In this document: piece after piece, positions 29,201 to 36,863 of the stretch
Numbering within the stretch: the first letter of the stretch is position 1
Layout: the number at the start of each line of letters is the position of its first letter
Origin: Spirochaetales bacterium
Lineage (GTDB): Bacteria > Spirochaetota > Spirochaetia > JABEVK01
Direction: 5' to 3'
NCBI GenBank assembly: GCA_947478845.1
Contig: CANJXC010000004.1
Span: 124,001-188,000, forward strand
Length of the DNA: 64,000 bases
Notes under the pieces: generated by a model
Database searches by the model: none
Told to the model about the DNA's origin: nothing
The model's input: only the letters and a program-made list of their open reading frames with translations
Position numbers and translations under genes: made by a program

Positions 29201-30944
29201 CCAAATCGCCAGCAATCTGGCCGAACTGGGCAAGGGCTCCTACACCGAACCTCAATACAACACGGCTACCCTGATGAATGGTGATGTGCAACGCTACCAC
29301 TTCTACAAGCCCGTTCTTTACTACTCTGAAGGCGACAACGAAAACTTCGTGAAAGGACTGGTACGGTTGGATGTCTCTACTGATTCGATCGTCCGCGATA
29401 TCACCAATGCTCAGCAGAACCTCATTGTCACCACCCTCGTGATCGCTTTGATTGCTCTCGGACTGGGACTCGTCGGTGCATTGGTTCTTTCTAGGATTAC
29501 GGTCAATCCGATTCGGCGCTTGGTCAAGGGTGTGGAGATGATCCGAGACACGGACGACAAGACCCACCTCGAAGGCCACGTTATTAAGATCAATACCGGG
29601 GATGAGCTATCGGACCTAGCACAGTCGATCAACCAGATGACCCGCGGATTGGTCGATGGAGCAAACAAGACCCAAGACCTCACCAAAGGAAAGATTGAGC
29701 AGAAGACCCTGTTTATCCCTCTCGATAAGGACTTGGAGAACCAAAAGCTCACAACGTTTCACCGAGACCTGGAGGACATCGAGGTTTTTGCCTACTACGA
29801 GGGCGCCAAGTTGGTCTCGGGTGATCTCTACGAGTTTCGGCAACTCGACACCCGCGACGGTGCCAATCCCGGATCGCCCTGGTTCGGTATTATGAAAGGT
29901 GACGTTTCCGGAAAAGGTGTCGAGGCGGGCATGGTAATGGCCATCGCGGCGATGTTTGTAACCACCTTTTTTCGGAACTGGAGTCAGGGTAAAGATGCAA
30001 AAGATACCAAAGTGGATGCCCTTTTGTATCAGGTCAACGATACCCTAGAACCGATTCTTGCCGAGGCCGGTCGTGGGCTTTTTGTGGCCCTCAATGTGGG
30101 CATCCTCAATGCCAAAACTGGACGGTTGCGCTATGGTCAGGCGGGCGACAACATCCTTCATGTTTGGCGCGGCGGCAAAGGAGCCTACGAGACGGTGCCG
30201 CTGCCCAATACGATTTCGGTCGGGGCAATGCCCTCGTTCCTCCACTCGGTGAAGTACGCCAACCGGGACCTTGTTGTCGACTCAGGCGACACTTTGCTCT
30301 ACTTCACGGATGGAATTGAAGAGAGTCAAAGTGCCTACCGCAACGCCAATTGGGAAGCTGTTGCGTATTTCGATCCCGAGGATCCCTCCACTATCGCCCC
30401 TCCTGGTTCCCGCAAGGAAATCCAGATTGAAGGTGCCCCTGAGGGCGTCAAACGCACGGTACAGGCTCTCGGAACCGAGGATTTCGGTCCGGAACGCATG
30501 GAGGCCGTAATCAAAGCGTTCTACCGACGAGAGGTATACGAACTTCGCAAGAAGAACAGCCCAATTCCGGATCTAGTGTACCACTTTGATTTCACAAAGT
30601 GCGATGGCTCGGCAAAACAGATGGTGACAGCTCTCATTTCTATCGACAGGATCTTTCGTCTGGTTCCCGATCCAAAATGTACCGAGGAAGACCGAATCCA
30701 GGTGGATCTGGTGCAAGATGCCTTTCTCAAAGAGCATTTTGTTGAGTATGGACAGTACTTTCACGGTGGAAGCCAAGGGTATGAGCGCGCTGACAAGGTA
30801 AAAGGCGACCTAGCGGATGAGCTAGGGTTCAAGCTGGTGAGTGGCAAGCGTGTGCTTCAGGACCCGGCTTACATTTGGTACGACCACCTCAAGGAAGACC
30901 ACCAATTTGATGACCTGACTCTCCTGGCGATCCGCAGGAAATGA
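26235..30944 (+). CDS. Sensor phosphatase: extracytoplasmic propeller, HAMP and SpoIIE/PP2C
   Basis: A 1569-residue membrane protein. Signal peptide (1-24), then a sialidase-like beta-propeller (about 25-410, with repeated S-x-D-x-G-x-T/x-W motifs), Ig-like modules (about 415-700), membrane segment near 735-756, a short cytoplasmic link, a second segment near 798-825, a second extracytoplasmic sensor (about 826-1060), a third segment near 1062-1085, HAMP (about 1085-1140) and a PP2C phosphatase of the SpoIIE type from about 1180 to the end. The phosphatase metal-site motifs are visible in VSGDLYEF, KGDVSGKGVEAGMVMA, YFTDGIEE and the final DDLTLLAIRR. It should dephosphorylate an anti-anti-sigma-type partner in response to an external signal; no such partner is encoded nearby. 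A similar protein is known from Treponema. Confidence 0.88.
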   Translation: MKSWQTVWFSAFLAFACSTGSLQAQNLYWDTAQTLGFKAAAFPTTVGYKTDAGAFWQVRTGVDGAWPQYYLAFSSRHLGDAGWSQPRNVLGPFTVTGGDSQFYTAVWSASGDLWVAASENQAQVGLYRSRDKGTTFTKETVLTSPRGSILLVPRLFINGDDEPLLVVNEAEEVTIRLATSVLRGNSWTPLQIIEPLLMQNSYQPSVTFRGKALTLVYQGPNSRNNYQIFRRESFDGGLTWGAQVLLSDFDPTVNPALYDNQRANALWWNDRLYVVWERKNVGNPTLLQWVVFDTAGKLVPGSPKEVTTNDFTARNPQLFVFGDRLQLSWFDNKNKGYDQNLASWNADATAFSVKTLSAGTGNNYLGQAIGLGTDLFVFWQSVFGTGNNSTSQVVFRGPDRRVEPPTIKPLNFTDGRPVNNRDFRVQVVFPPDISGIAGMNYVVSRDKTTLPERVVTVTAKDPSLTVRAENEGVSWLNVVVRDQAGNWSSATSQSFSLDVTPPGPVLFDLPAVDPEGYLASNTFDLTWKTSSNDGVGYSWRLNRIGDFSVPVTLQTLKLDPAPALPTSGLSTFSRNNLEDGMWALTVSAFDDAGNQGPSTNYFFRLNKYKPFTFIQSVLITEEDFQRFALEIRGLGFASGGQVDFVILDRDGKAPWDYQFRPETLTDKRIIVRAADLTQGIYRIGVMHSQRGSLFASKTLEVGSGGTVKIGDFRNLDQTVWEFFQGISAYFSVNTAFFWTLFVFLMLAIVLSAVQLRKVVSQMRRVDRQAAELFTDIYSRRSAFSRRISMKRKGLSLTFKFAASILSLTVAVILMLALVLGYLITENSRTSLGNALQQRADVLLEGLVSGARANLPTAENNLSELLLLPSQIASMQTDKQHVDALFATITGRSTNKKAGFSFVWSSNDPNLSQKIDTPELARGVSTWKAADVVEKAFQKLQLSLNQAARLRVGELATQVDALNKQIVSFSGNVTDPKYLELTASVRDLKTQIASNLAELGKGSYTEPQYNTATLMNGDVQRYHFYKPVLYYSEGDNENFVKGLVRLDVSTDSIVRDITNAQQNLIVTTLVIALIALGLGLVGALVLSRITVNPIRRLVKGVEMIRDTDDKTHLEGHVIKINTGDELSDLAQSINQMTRGLVDGANKTQDLTKGKIEQKTLFIPLDKDLENQKLTTFHRDLEDIEVFAYYEGAKLVSGDLYEFRQLDTRDGANPGSPWFGIMKGDVSGKGVEAGMVMAIAAMFVTTFFRNWSQGKDAKDTKVDALLYQVNDTLEPILAEAGRGLFVALNVGILNAKTGRLRYGQAGDNILHVWRGGKGAYETVPLPNTISVGAMPSFLHSVKYANRDLVVDSGDTLLYFTDGIEESQSAYRNANWEAVAYFDPEDPSTIAPPGSRKEIQIEGAPEGVKRTVQALGTEDFGPERMEAVIKAFYRREVYELRKKNSPIPDLVYHFDFTKCDGSAKQMVTALISIDRIFRLVPDPKCTEEDRIQVDLVQDAFLKEHFVEYGQYFHGGSQGYERADKVKGDLADELGFKLVSGKRVLQDPAYIWYDHLKEDHQFDDLTLLAIRRK

Positions 30945-31801
30945 CGACTGCAAAAAATGCTCGTCGCTTGCTCTTGCTCCTGTTTTGGCTTCCGGCTTTC
31001 GCCGGGGCAGAAGTTCAGTTGCGCAATGGCGATCCGGATCAAGCGCTCGTGTACTGGCTGCTCACCACCAACGATGCACCTTCACTGGCTGACCTGCCTA
31101 GGGCAAGCCTCCGCCATCGTTTCCTTGCCCCCGGTGAGACGGTGAAGTTAAGTTGGGAAGGATCTACCCTTGTGGTCTGTTTTCTCGAATGGAAGTCTGC
31201 TCTTGGATTCACGACTCTCGTCAAAGGCAGTTTCTTTGGTCAGGCCGATTTGCCCGACAATAAACAGGTTTCTCTCGATCACATGGGCATCCAAAACCAA
31301 GTAGGACGTATCCTCGAAGGATCTCTCGCTCAATGGGGCCTGACGCCGCCAAGACTGGCTCTTGGGGCGGGATTCTCTCAATGGTCTGCCGTTCCTTGGC
31401 TCGTCCAGTTTGGCTCTTCGTTTGCCCCAGCTGGTGGCCTCAAAGGTGTTCAGTTGCTTGTTAGCCCCCTCGCTCTCTGGTTCCACTTCAGTCTGTGGTC
31501 GGCTCCCGCTTCGTATCCAGGCACGTCTATTGTCCTAAAAGACGAGCATTTGTTCTGGGAAGTCCCTATTCCCGCAGCAACAGGCAGGGTGTGGCAGTTT
31601 GACCAAGAAATCAGCTTGGCAGTTGGCTCCTGTATCCGCACTGGCACGGAAGTGGAAGGTTGGATTGTCCTCGATCGGCTCGATGGCGCCTCCCGCAAGG
31701 CTCTTCTGAACCACGCTTTGGAACTCCGTTGGCTTGTGGAAAGGTCTCCAACACCCGATAATCTGTTCATGACCGAGTTTAGTCTCTTGGAGCTGCCTTG
31801 A
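30941..31801 (+). CDS. Uncharacterised secreted protein
   Basis: A 286-residue protein with a signal peptide (about residues 1-23, LLLLLFWLPAFAGAEV). The mature part is beta-rich with many tryptophans and no recognised domain or catalytic motif. Starts as ATGA overlapping the SpoIIE-phosphatase stop and overlaps the following zinc-ribbon gene by TTGA. Given its position it may act in the same envelope process, but nothing in the sequence shows how. Confidence 0.7.
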   Translation: MTTAKNARRLLLLLFWLPAFAGAEVQLRNGDPDQALVYWLLTTNDAPSLADLPRASLRHRFLAPGETVKLSWEGSTLVVCFLEWKSALGFTTLVKGSFFGQADLPDNKQVSLDHMGIQNQVGRILEGSLAQWGLTPPRLALGAGFSQWSAVPWLVQFGSSFAPAGGLKGVQLLVSPLALWFHFSLWSAPASYPGTSIVLKDEHLFWEVPIPAATGRVWQFDQEISLAVGSCIRTGTEVEGWIVLDRLDGASRKALLNHALELRWLVERSPTPDNLFMTEFSLLELP

Positions 31802-32073
31802 AACGCAAGTTTTACTGCGAACATTGCGCGGCCGAGGTTCCTCTTATTGCCTCCGAGTGCCCTTCTTGCCACCGTGGGTTCGGAGAGGTTTTGTGTCCTA
31901 AGTGCCGGCACAGCGGGGCATCACCAACATTTGCCAACGGATGTCCGGCCTGCGGATATTTGGCTGTCATTCAAGGTGAGGCTCGAGGCTCCTCCCTGTT
32001 TGCTCCCGTAATGTTCGTGATGTCGATTCTCCTCGTGGTTGCCGCGGGCGTTGCTTGGGTGGTACGCCGTTGA
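31798..32073 (+). CDS. Small zinc-ribbon membrane protein
   Basis: A 91-residue protein with four CxxC pairs (CEHC, CPSC, CPKC, CPAC) in the first 58 residues, enough for two zinc ribbons, then one C-terminal membrane segment (about 68-88, FAPVMFVMSILLVVAAGVAWVV) and Arg-Arg at the end. The likely topology is cytoplasmic zinc domain with a tail anchor. Start is TTG overlapping the upstream stop. Function unknown. Confidence 0.75.
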   Translation: MKRKFYCEHCAAEVPLIASECPSCHRGFGEVLCPKCRHSGASPTFANGCPACGYLAVIQGEARGSSLFAPVMFVMSILLVVAAGVAWVVRR

Positions 32074-32603
32074 GACTTCTCTTGGCATTGTTCCTGATTG
32101 TTCTGTGTCTCGCTACGAATCTGTCGGCGCAGACAAAAGTACTGCTTTCCACCGGTTTTGATACTTTTAAGCTCGGAATGCCCTTGGAAGAGCTGAAAAA
32201 AGCCCTCAAGAGCTCCACTTATTTCGTCTACGAAGGCGATCCAGACGTCACGCTCCTTTCGCGCCCCAACACGAGTTTGATCGACGTCACCGGGATAACC
32301 TATTTTTCCCACGGCGTGTTTCAGTTTCTCGATGGAACGCTTTACAGCATCACCTTGGAACTGAACCCCGTGCAACTAGATTACTTTTCCATGTATACCA
32401 CCCTTACCAAAAAGTACGGGGATCCAGTTGCCCTCGATCCAAGCACGGCACGGTGGGAAAGTTCCCAAGTTCGCTTGACGCTCGAAAGGCCACTTTCCGT
32501 GAAATACCTAGACATGCCCCGTTTTCTAGCCCTCCAAAAGAGTGGCACGACTCAAAAAGCCCTTCAAAGCCTTACCCGGGAGCGTTTTCTTGAAAACTTT
32601 TAG
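32070..32603 (+). CDS. Uncharacterised exported protein
   Basis: A 177-residue protein with a signal peptide (about residues 1-20, LLLALFLIVLCLATNLSAQ). The mature part contains the pattern FDTFKLGMPLEELKKALKSS..Y and Y-x-M-x-x-x-L-x-x-K-Y-G-D-P, reminiscent of small periplasmic proteins of unknown function that compare an amphipathic helix with a beta sheet. Start is TTG at 32070, giving a TTGA overlap; an earlier in-frame TTG would spoil the signal peptide. The 3' end overlaps the DUF192 gene by 14 nt. Confidence 0.7.
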   Translation: MRLLLALFLIVLCLATNLSAQTKVLLSTGFDTFKLGMPLEELKKALKSSTYFVYEGDPDVTLLSRPNTSLIDVTGITYFSHGVFQFLDGTLYSITLELNPVQLDYFSMYTTLTKKYGDPVALDPSTARWESSQVRLTLERPLSVKYLDMPRFLALQKSGTTQKALQSLTRERFLENF

Positions 32604-33030
32604 TGGTACTTTCCTCTTCTTGCTGTTCCTTTCCTGCTCGACCTCGGCGTTGCCGGTCCGGGAACTCAAAGTCGGCAGTGCTGTCTTCCAAACAGAATTG
32701 GCTTTGAACCCGGCGGACCGCGAAAAGGGGCTCATGTTCCGTGATGCACTTCCCGAGTCGAGCGCTATGCTTTTTATTTTTCCAGATGAGGCCCAAAGAG
32801 TTTTTTGGATGAAAGATACAAAGATTCCGCTGTCGATTGCCTACATCAGCAAGCAGGGGGTGATCAAAGAGATTTTAGATATGCAACCTTATTCCTTGGC
32901 CGCGGTACCTTCATTGCACAGCGTGTCGTACGCTCTGGAAGTTAACCAGGGTGCCTTTGTCCGCCAAAACGTGAAAGTAGGCGATCAGATAGAACTTTCA
33001 GTCCTCAAGGGGCTTTCGGAAGCTCAGTAA
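32590..33030 (+). CDS. DUF192 protein, probable lipoprotein
   Basis: A 146-residue protein with an N-terminal hydrophobic segment ending in LFLSCSTS, which could be a spirochaetal lipobox with Cys16 as the lipidated residue. The rest is a DUF192 domain: ADREKGLMFRDALPESSAMLFIFPD, FWMKDTKIPLSIAYIS and VSYALEVNQGAF are the family's conserved blocks. The function of DUF192 is unknown. TTG start at 32590 with GGGAG 7 nt upstream, inside the end of the previous gene. Its 3' end overlaps the convergent xseB by 26 nt. Confidence 0.82.
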   Translation: MKTFSGTFLFLLFLSCSTSALPVRELKVGSAVFQTELALNPADREKGLMFRDALPESSAMLFIFPDEAQRVFWMKDTKIPLSIAYISKQGVIKEILDMQPYSLAAVPSLHSVSYALEVNQGAFVRQNVKVGDQIELSVLKGLSEAQ

Positions 33031-33241
33031 AAAGTTCAAAGGTCGGGTCGGAAACCGCAGAGGGCGGGTTCAAGAGGATCTCCACCTTCTTCTCCATCTT
33101 TTCTAGTTCTTTTTCGAGGCCCTGTGCCAATTGTATTCCTTCTTCGAAACTCGTAAGAGCCTCATTCAAGGGGGTCATCGGTGACTTGATGGCCAATGTC
33201 AATTGCTCCAGCCTTGCCAAACGTTCCTCAAAGTTTTTCAT
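33005..33241 (-). CDS. xseB: Exodeoxyribonuclease VII small subunit
   Basis: A 78-residue helical protein with the family core NFEERLARLEQL, LNEALTSFEEGIQLAQGLEKEL and KKVEILL. Forms the multi-copy small subunit of ExoVII with XseA. ATG at 33241 lies 11 nt inside the xseA reading frame, so translation is coupled. The C-terminal tail overlaps the convergent DUF192 gene. Confidence 0.93.
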   Translation of the reverse strand: MKNFEERLARLEQLTLAIKSPMTPLNEALTSFEEGIQLAQGLEKELEKMEKKVEILLNPPSAVSDPTFELFTELPKAP

Positions 33242-34439
33242 CGATAATCTCCTTGACTTCGACCACCGCACGGTCGCTATGGAACCGCAGGCTTAGTGCG
33301 TCTCCTGCTTTCAGTGAAGCAGCGGATGAGACGTTTCTCCCGCTTTGATCGGTTATCAGCGCATAGCCCCTTTCAAGAACAGCGAAAGGGCTCAGGGCTT
33401 CAAGACGTGATATTTGGTTCTCGAGGGTTCGACGCACATCTTTCAGCCTCGCTGCAATAGCATCGAGAAGCATTTCTTTTGTGTCGTCAAATCTCTGGTA
33501 GGCGGGTTGAAGCACCCTACGCAGTGTTTCCGCTATCCTTTCTGGACGGAAATCAACGAGGGACAAACGAGTCTTTTCCAGACGGGCCAACACGAGTTGA
33601 GCAAAGTCATTTCGAATGGCTTCCAGGGAGGGTCGAAGCGTCGACCAAGTGCGTGATAAAAAATCAGCCGCGGATGTCGGGGTCGGTGCCCGGTAATCGG
33701 CCACCAAATCGCTCAGGGGGCGGTCAATTTCGTGTCCGACGGCAGAAATTACAGGAACCTTCGAAGTGAAAATGGCCCGGACAACGGCTTCTTCTGAAAA
33801 GCACAGGAGGTCTTCCACCGCACCTCCGCCGCGGGCAACAACAAGGACGTCGGCCAAGTTTCTTTCCGACACATAGGAGATCATTTTCGCAATCTGCGCT
33901 CCCGCTTCCACGCCCTGCACCAATACCGGGAAGACCCGGATTGTCGCAGTGACGTTGTTTTGTTGAAATACCCTCAACATATCTTGAACGGCAGCTCCGG
34001 TGGCACTGGTTACCAGACCGATAACGCTAGGAGCCATGGGAATAGGGCGCTTGCGGGCCTGGTCGAAAAGACCTTCGCTTTCCAATTGGCGCTTCAGGCG
34101 CTCTATACGGGCAAGCAGATCGCCAAGACCGAGGGGCTCGAGGGAGTTTACAACCAGCTGATAGCTACCTTGAGGTTCGTAAACCGTCAGTCGTCCGGAA
34201 ATCCTGACCTTTTGGCCGTCTTCGGGAATAGAGCCTCCGCTGCGGAGATTCCAATTGAACCAAACGACCTTGACCACAGCTCTGTCGTCCTTGAGGGAGA
34301 AATAAAGGTGTTTTGAGGCTGTGCTCCTGAGACCAGTGATTTCTCCCTCCACCACCAGACTGGTCAAACCCTCTTCGAGAAGTTCCTTGACAAGGGCGGT
34401 AAGCCCGGAAACGGACAAGGCGGCGGTGGGTGCGAGCAT
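33228..34439 (-). CDS. xseA: Exodeoxyribonuclease VII large subunit
   Basis: Large subunit of ExoVII, which degrades single-stranded DNA into short oligonucleotides. The 403-residue protein has the N-terminal OB domain (VVEGEITGLRS..HLYFSLKD), the catalytic core with VIGLVTSATGAAVQDML, DVLVVARGGGAVEDLLCFSEEAVVRAI and SAVGHEIDRPLSDLVADYRAPTPTSAAD, and a C-terminal coiled coil. Start at ATG 34439 gives the usual N-terminus; the frame stays open upstream into the divergent gene. No Shine-Dalgarno is present; a -10-like TATGCT ends 6 nt before the ATG. Confidence 0.95.
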   Translation of the reverse strand: MLAPTAALSVSGLTALVKELLEEGLTSLVVEGEITGLRSTASKHLYFSLKDDRAVVKVVWFNWNLRSGGSIPEDGQKVRISGRLTVYEPQGSYQLVVNSLEPLGLGDLLARIERLKRQLESEGLFDQARKRPIPMAPSVIGLVTSATGAAVQDMLRVFQQNNVTATIRVFPVLVQGVEAGAQIAKMISYVSERNLADVLVVARGGGAVEDLLCFSEEAVVRAIFTSKVPVISAVGHEIDRPLSDLVADYRAPTPTSAADFLSRTWSTLRPSLEAIRNDFAQLVLARLEKTRLSLVDFRPERIAETLRRVLQPAYQRFDDTKEMLLDAIAARLKDVRRTLENQISRLEALSPFAVLERGYALITDQSGRNVSSAASLKAGDALSLRFHSDRAVVEVKEIIDEKL

Positions 34440-34445
34440 GGGGTG

Positions 34446-34474
34446 AGCATAGCGGTTCTCCTTGCCAAAAGCAA
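34446..34474 (-). promoter_or_regulatory. Promoter of xseA-xseB, predicted leaderless
   Basis: Minus-strand TTGCTT (34474-34469), 17-nt spacer and TATGCT (34451-34446), 6 nt before the xseA ATG. It overlaps the divergent spiro-SPASM promoter, so the two may compete for polymerase. Confidence 0.5.
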
Positions 34475-34490
34475 TAATTCTGGGGATGAT
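34462..34490 (+). promoter_or_regulatory. Promoter of the spiro-SPASM operon, predicted near-leaderless
   Basis: TTGCCA (34462-34467), 17-nt spacer and GATGAT (34485-34490), 8 nt before the ATG at 34499; the expected transcription start is within 1-2 nt of the ATG. An in-frame TAG at 34490-34492 excludes an upstream start. Confidence 0.5.
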
Positions 34491-34498
34491 AGGGTTGC

Positions 34499-35941
34499 AT
34501 GAAGACCCTTGCTTTGCTCGTAAACTTCCATCGATACCCCTCAAGAGAGTTGCTCTGGGATGGGAAAACGGCGACCGAACGCCTGAGAGCTCTGGTGCAG
34601 TCGCTCGAGCCTGAGGCCCCAATCTTGGAGATTGGTCCCTTTAAAGATACCACCGAGTACCTCGAGGCCTTGGTGACTGCCTGCCAGGGATGGGAAGAAG
34701 CGGTCTTTTTTGCCGCTGATGCTCCTTACACGAGAGCAGACGTGAGTTCACAGTTGCTGCACTTGCACCGTCGCTATCGCGCTGAATACACCTTCGCCGA
34801 CGGATTCCCTTCAGGGTTGACCCCTGAGGTTCTTCACCCACGCATCTTGCCCACACTTCTGGAGTGGTCGAAAAAAAAGCCTTCCCCCGCTGGTCGTGAG
34901 TCCCTTTTCCAGTTATTGTCCACCGATATCAACCGTTTTGATGTTGAAACCCACCTTTCTCCAGTCGACCTCAGGTCGAGGCGCCTTTCGTTGACTGCCG
35001 ATTCGGCGAGGGGAGTTTTACTGCTCCGTCGGGTTGAACCCTGGAACTCCCTCCCATTGAAAGAGTTTCTTGATAATCTGGAAAAGATGGGAGCTCTGGT
35101 ACGCACTTTACCGGCCACTTTGCAGGTGCAGGTAACCAACGGAGTACGTCAAGTCCCCCAATGGTCGCCGCACCTCCAGTTCGACCCTCGCGCTCTGGAG
35201 GCCCGTGATTTTCTCTCCCGCCAGAACTGGAACAGGCTCTTGGATTCTATGCTGAGTTTTGCAGGGGATCTGACGGTGATGCCTGGCTTCTGGGGTGAGC
35301 CTTCTATGCATCCTCAGATTTGTGGGCTGCTTTCCGATGCCCTTGCCAAGCCAGGCTTGGCATTGTGCATCGAAACCTCGGGACTTGGTTGGCGAGAAGA
35401 TGACTTGCTCCTGCTCTCTAGGGAATCAAGGGGTAACCTGGAGTTCATTGTGGAACTGGATTCCCTGGTGCCCGAGACCTACCTGCGCCTTCGCGGCGAT
35501 GGGTTCGAAGAAGCCTTGGCGACGACCCTAAGGCTTATAGAGCTGTTCCCAGGCAAAGTTTGGCCGCAAACCGTCCGAATGTTGGAAAACGAAGATGAAA
35601 TGGAGGGGTTTTACAAGTACTGGACTGAAAAGGCAGGACGGGTCATCCTTCAAAAGCACAATCATTTCGGTGGCAGGTTGCCTCAGCTTAAACCTGCTGA
35701 CCTTTCACCCTGGGCACGACACCCATGTTGGCACGCTGCCCGTGACTTGGCAGTTTTCCTTGACGGGACTACCGTCCCATGCCGTGACGATTTTGCACGC
35801 ACGCAGGTGCTGGGCAATGCTTTTTCCGAGACCCCGGAGGTGATTTGGAACCGGGGTTCGACTCTGTTCGGATTGCACCTTTCCCAGAACTATCCGTCAG
35901 TCTGTCGGAATTGTGATGAGTACTACACCTTCAACTATTAA
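34499..35941 (+). CDS. Spiro-SPASM protein (radical-SAM-like barrel without the SAM cluster)
   Basis: A 480-residue protein matching the spirochaete-specific spiro-SPASM family. Three parts can be seen. Residues ~1-125 follow the pattern of SpsF-type nucleotidyltransferases (GKTATERL; ADAPYTRADVSSQLLHLHRR; FPSGLTPEVLHPRIL). Residues ~150-400 look like a radical SAM barrel (GFWGEPSMHPQICGLL; IETSGLGW; FIVELDSLVPETYLRLRG; KHNHFGGRLPQL) but the CxxxCxxC cluster motif is absent. The C-terminal part is a reduced SPASM/twitch domain with Cys410, Cys428, Cys469 and Cys472, enough for one Fe-S cluster. Function unknown. First gene of a seven-gene operon of sugar-nucleotide-type enzymes. Confidence 0.85.
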   Translation: MKTLALLVNFHRYPSRELLWDGKTATERLRALVQSLEPEAPILEIGPFKDTTEYLEALVTACQGWEEAVFFAADAPYTRADVSSQLLHLHRRYRAEYTFADGFPSGLTPEVLHPRILPTLLEWSKKKPSPAGRESLFQLLSTDINRFDVETHLSPVDLRSRRLSLTADSARGVLLLRRVEPWNSLPLKEFLDNLEKMGALVRTLPATLQVQVTNGVRQVPQWSPHLQFDPRALEARDFLSRQNWNRLLDSMLSFAGDLTVMPGFWGEPSMHPQICGLLSDALAKPGLALCIETSGLGWREDDLLLLSRESRGNLEFIVELDSLVPETYLRLRGDGFEEALATTLRLIELFPGKVWPQTVRMLENEDEMEGFYKYWTEKAGRVILQKHNHFGGRLPQLKPADLSPWARHPCWHAARDLAVFLDGTTVPCRDDFARTQVLGNAFSETPEVIWNRGSTLFGLHLSQNYPSVCRNCDEYYTFNY

Positions 35942-36863
35942 GCCAGCCTACACGGTGGTTGGAACGGCAGCTGTGCCTATGCCTCTGCAACGGTTTGACT
36001 ATTCTGTGAGCCTTGTGGTGCTCACAAGAGATAGCTGGCTTTACAGGCTAGCGGTCCTCGAGGAGTTCTATCAGCTCGGCTTTTCAGAGGTACTTTGCAT
36101 CGAGACGGCTCCCCTCAAATACGTTCCCAACGAGGTTCTCGAACGTTTGCCTGGTCTGAGGCTGATGATCTTGAGCCAGCCCTGCACGGTGGGAGAAAAG
36201 ATCAATCTGGCAGCGGCGGAGTTGACCGGCGAGAGTTTTCTCGTACTTTGGGATGACCAGAAACTGCCCGAAGCCGGGCTTCACACAAAAGTGAACAAGC
36301 TTTGGCAAGAAACAAGAGCTCTCCTCCTGGTGCCCGAACTTCGGGATACCGAGGGAAGAGAAATTCCCGGAGTTCTGGTACCCAGCCTCGATCAGAATCG
36401 ATTGCGGGTGCTTGCATTGCCCAACGAGGACGAACATGGTTCCACGCTGTTTCCTCAGGATCTTTCGGGACTGTACAATCGGGAGATGTTTTTGCGCTCG
36501 GGAGGTTTTGACCCGGAGATTCAGGAAACATACTGGCAAAAAGTTGATTGGGGTACCCGGTGTCACCTCTGGGGAGAGCAACTTCTTATCAGCCGGGTCT
36601 TTCGCTTGGATCTTCGCTTACCGGTAGCAGCTGAGGATCAATCGGCAGGTTCGGGGAGCCTGCGCTTCTATCTTAAGAACCTCGCGCTTCGTTACACCGG
36701 CGACCACGCTGTCTTGCCTTGGAGCCGTTTTCCCCTCTACTGGCGTCATTCCGGCTCGACGTTCTTCGGATGTCTTTCGGATTTTCGGAACGTGAGGGCC
36801 TGGGTCCACAGGAATCGCTATCGTTTTAAGGCCGATGCAAAAATGTTGGTTGAACGATGGTGA
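35916..36863 (+). CDS. Glycosyltransferase-like protein (GT-A fold)
   Basis: A 315-residue cytoplasmic protein with the outline of a family-2-type glycosyltransferase: a first strand YSVSLVVLTRDSWLYRLAVLEEFYQLG, a nucleotide-binding region TVGEKINLAAAELTGESFLVLWDDQK in which WDDQ occupies the place of the metal-binding DxD, and an acceptor region GVLVPS...GLYNREMFLRSGGFDPEIQETYWQKVDWGTR. Donor and acceptor cannot be inferred. The ATG at 35916 gives a 26-nt overlap with spiro-SPASM; a GTG at 35955 is an alternative. It overlaps the next gene by 7 nt. Confidence 0.75.
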   Translation: MSTTPSTIKPAYTVVGTAAVPMPLQRFDYSVSLVVLTRDSWLYRLAVLEEFYQLGFSEVLCIETAPLKYVPNEVLERLPGLRLMILSQPCTVGEKINLAAAELTGESFLVLWDDQKLPEAGLHTKVNKLWQETRALLLVPELRDTEGREIPGVLVPSLDQNRLRVLALPNEDEHGSTLFPQDLSGLYNREMFLRSGGFDPEIQETYWQKVDWGTRCHLWGEQLLISRVFRLDLRLPVAAEDQSAGSGSLRFYLKNLALRYTGDHAVLPWSRFPLYWRHSGSTFFGCLSDFRNVRAWVHRNRYRFKADAKMLVERW

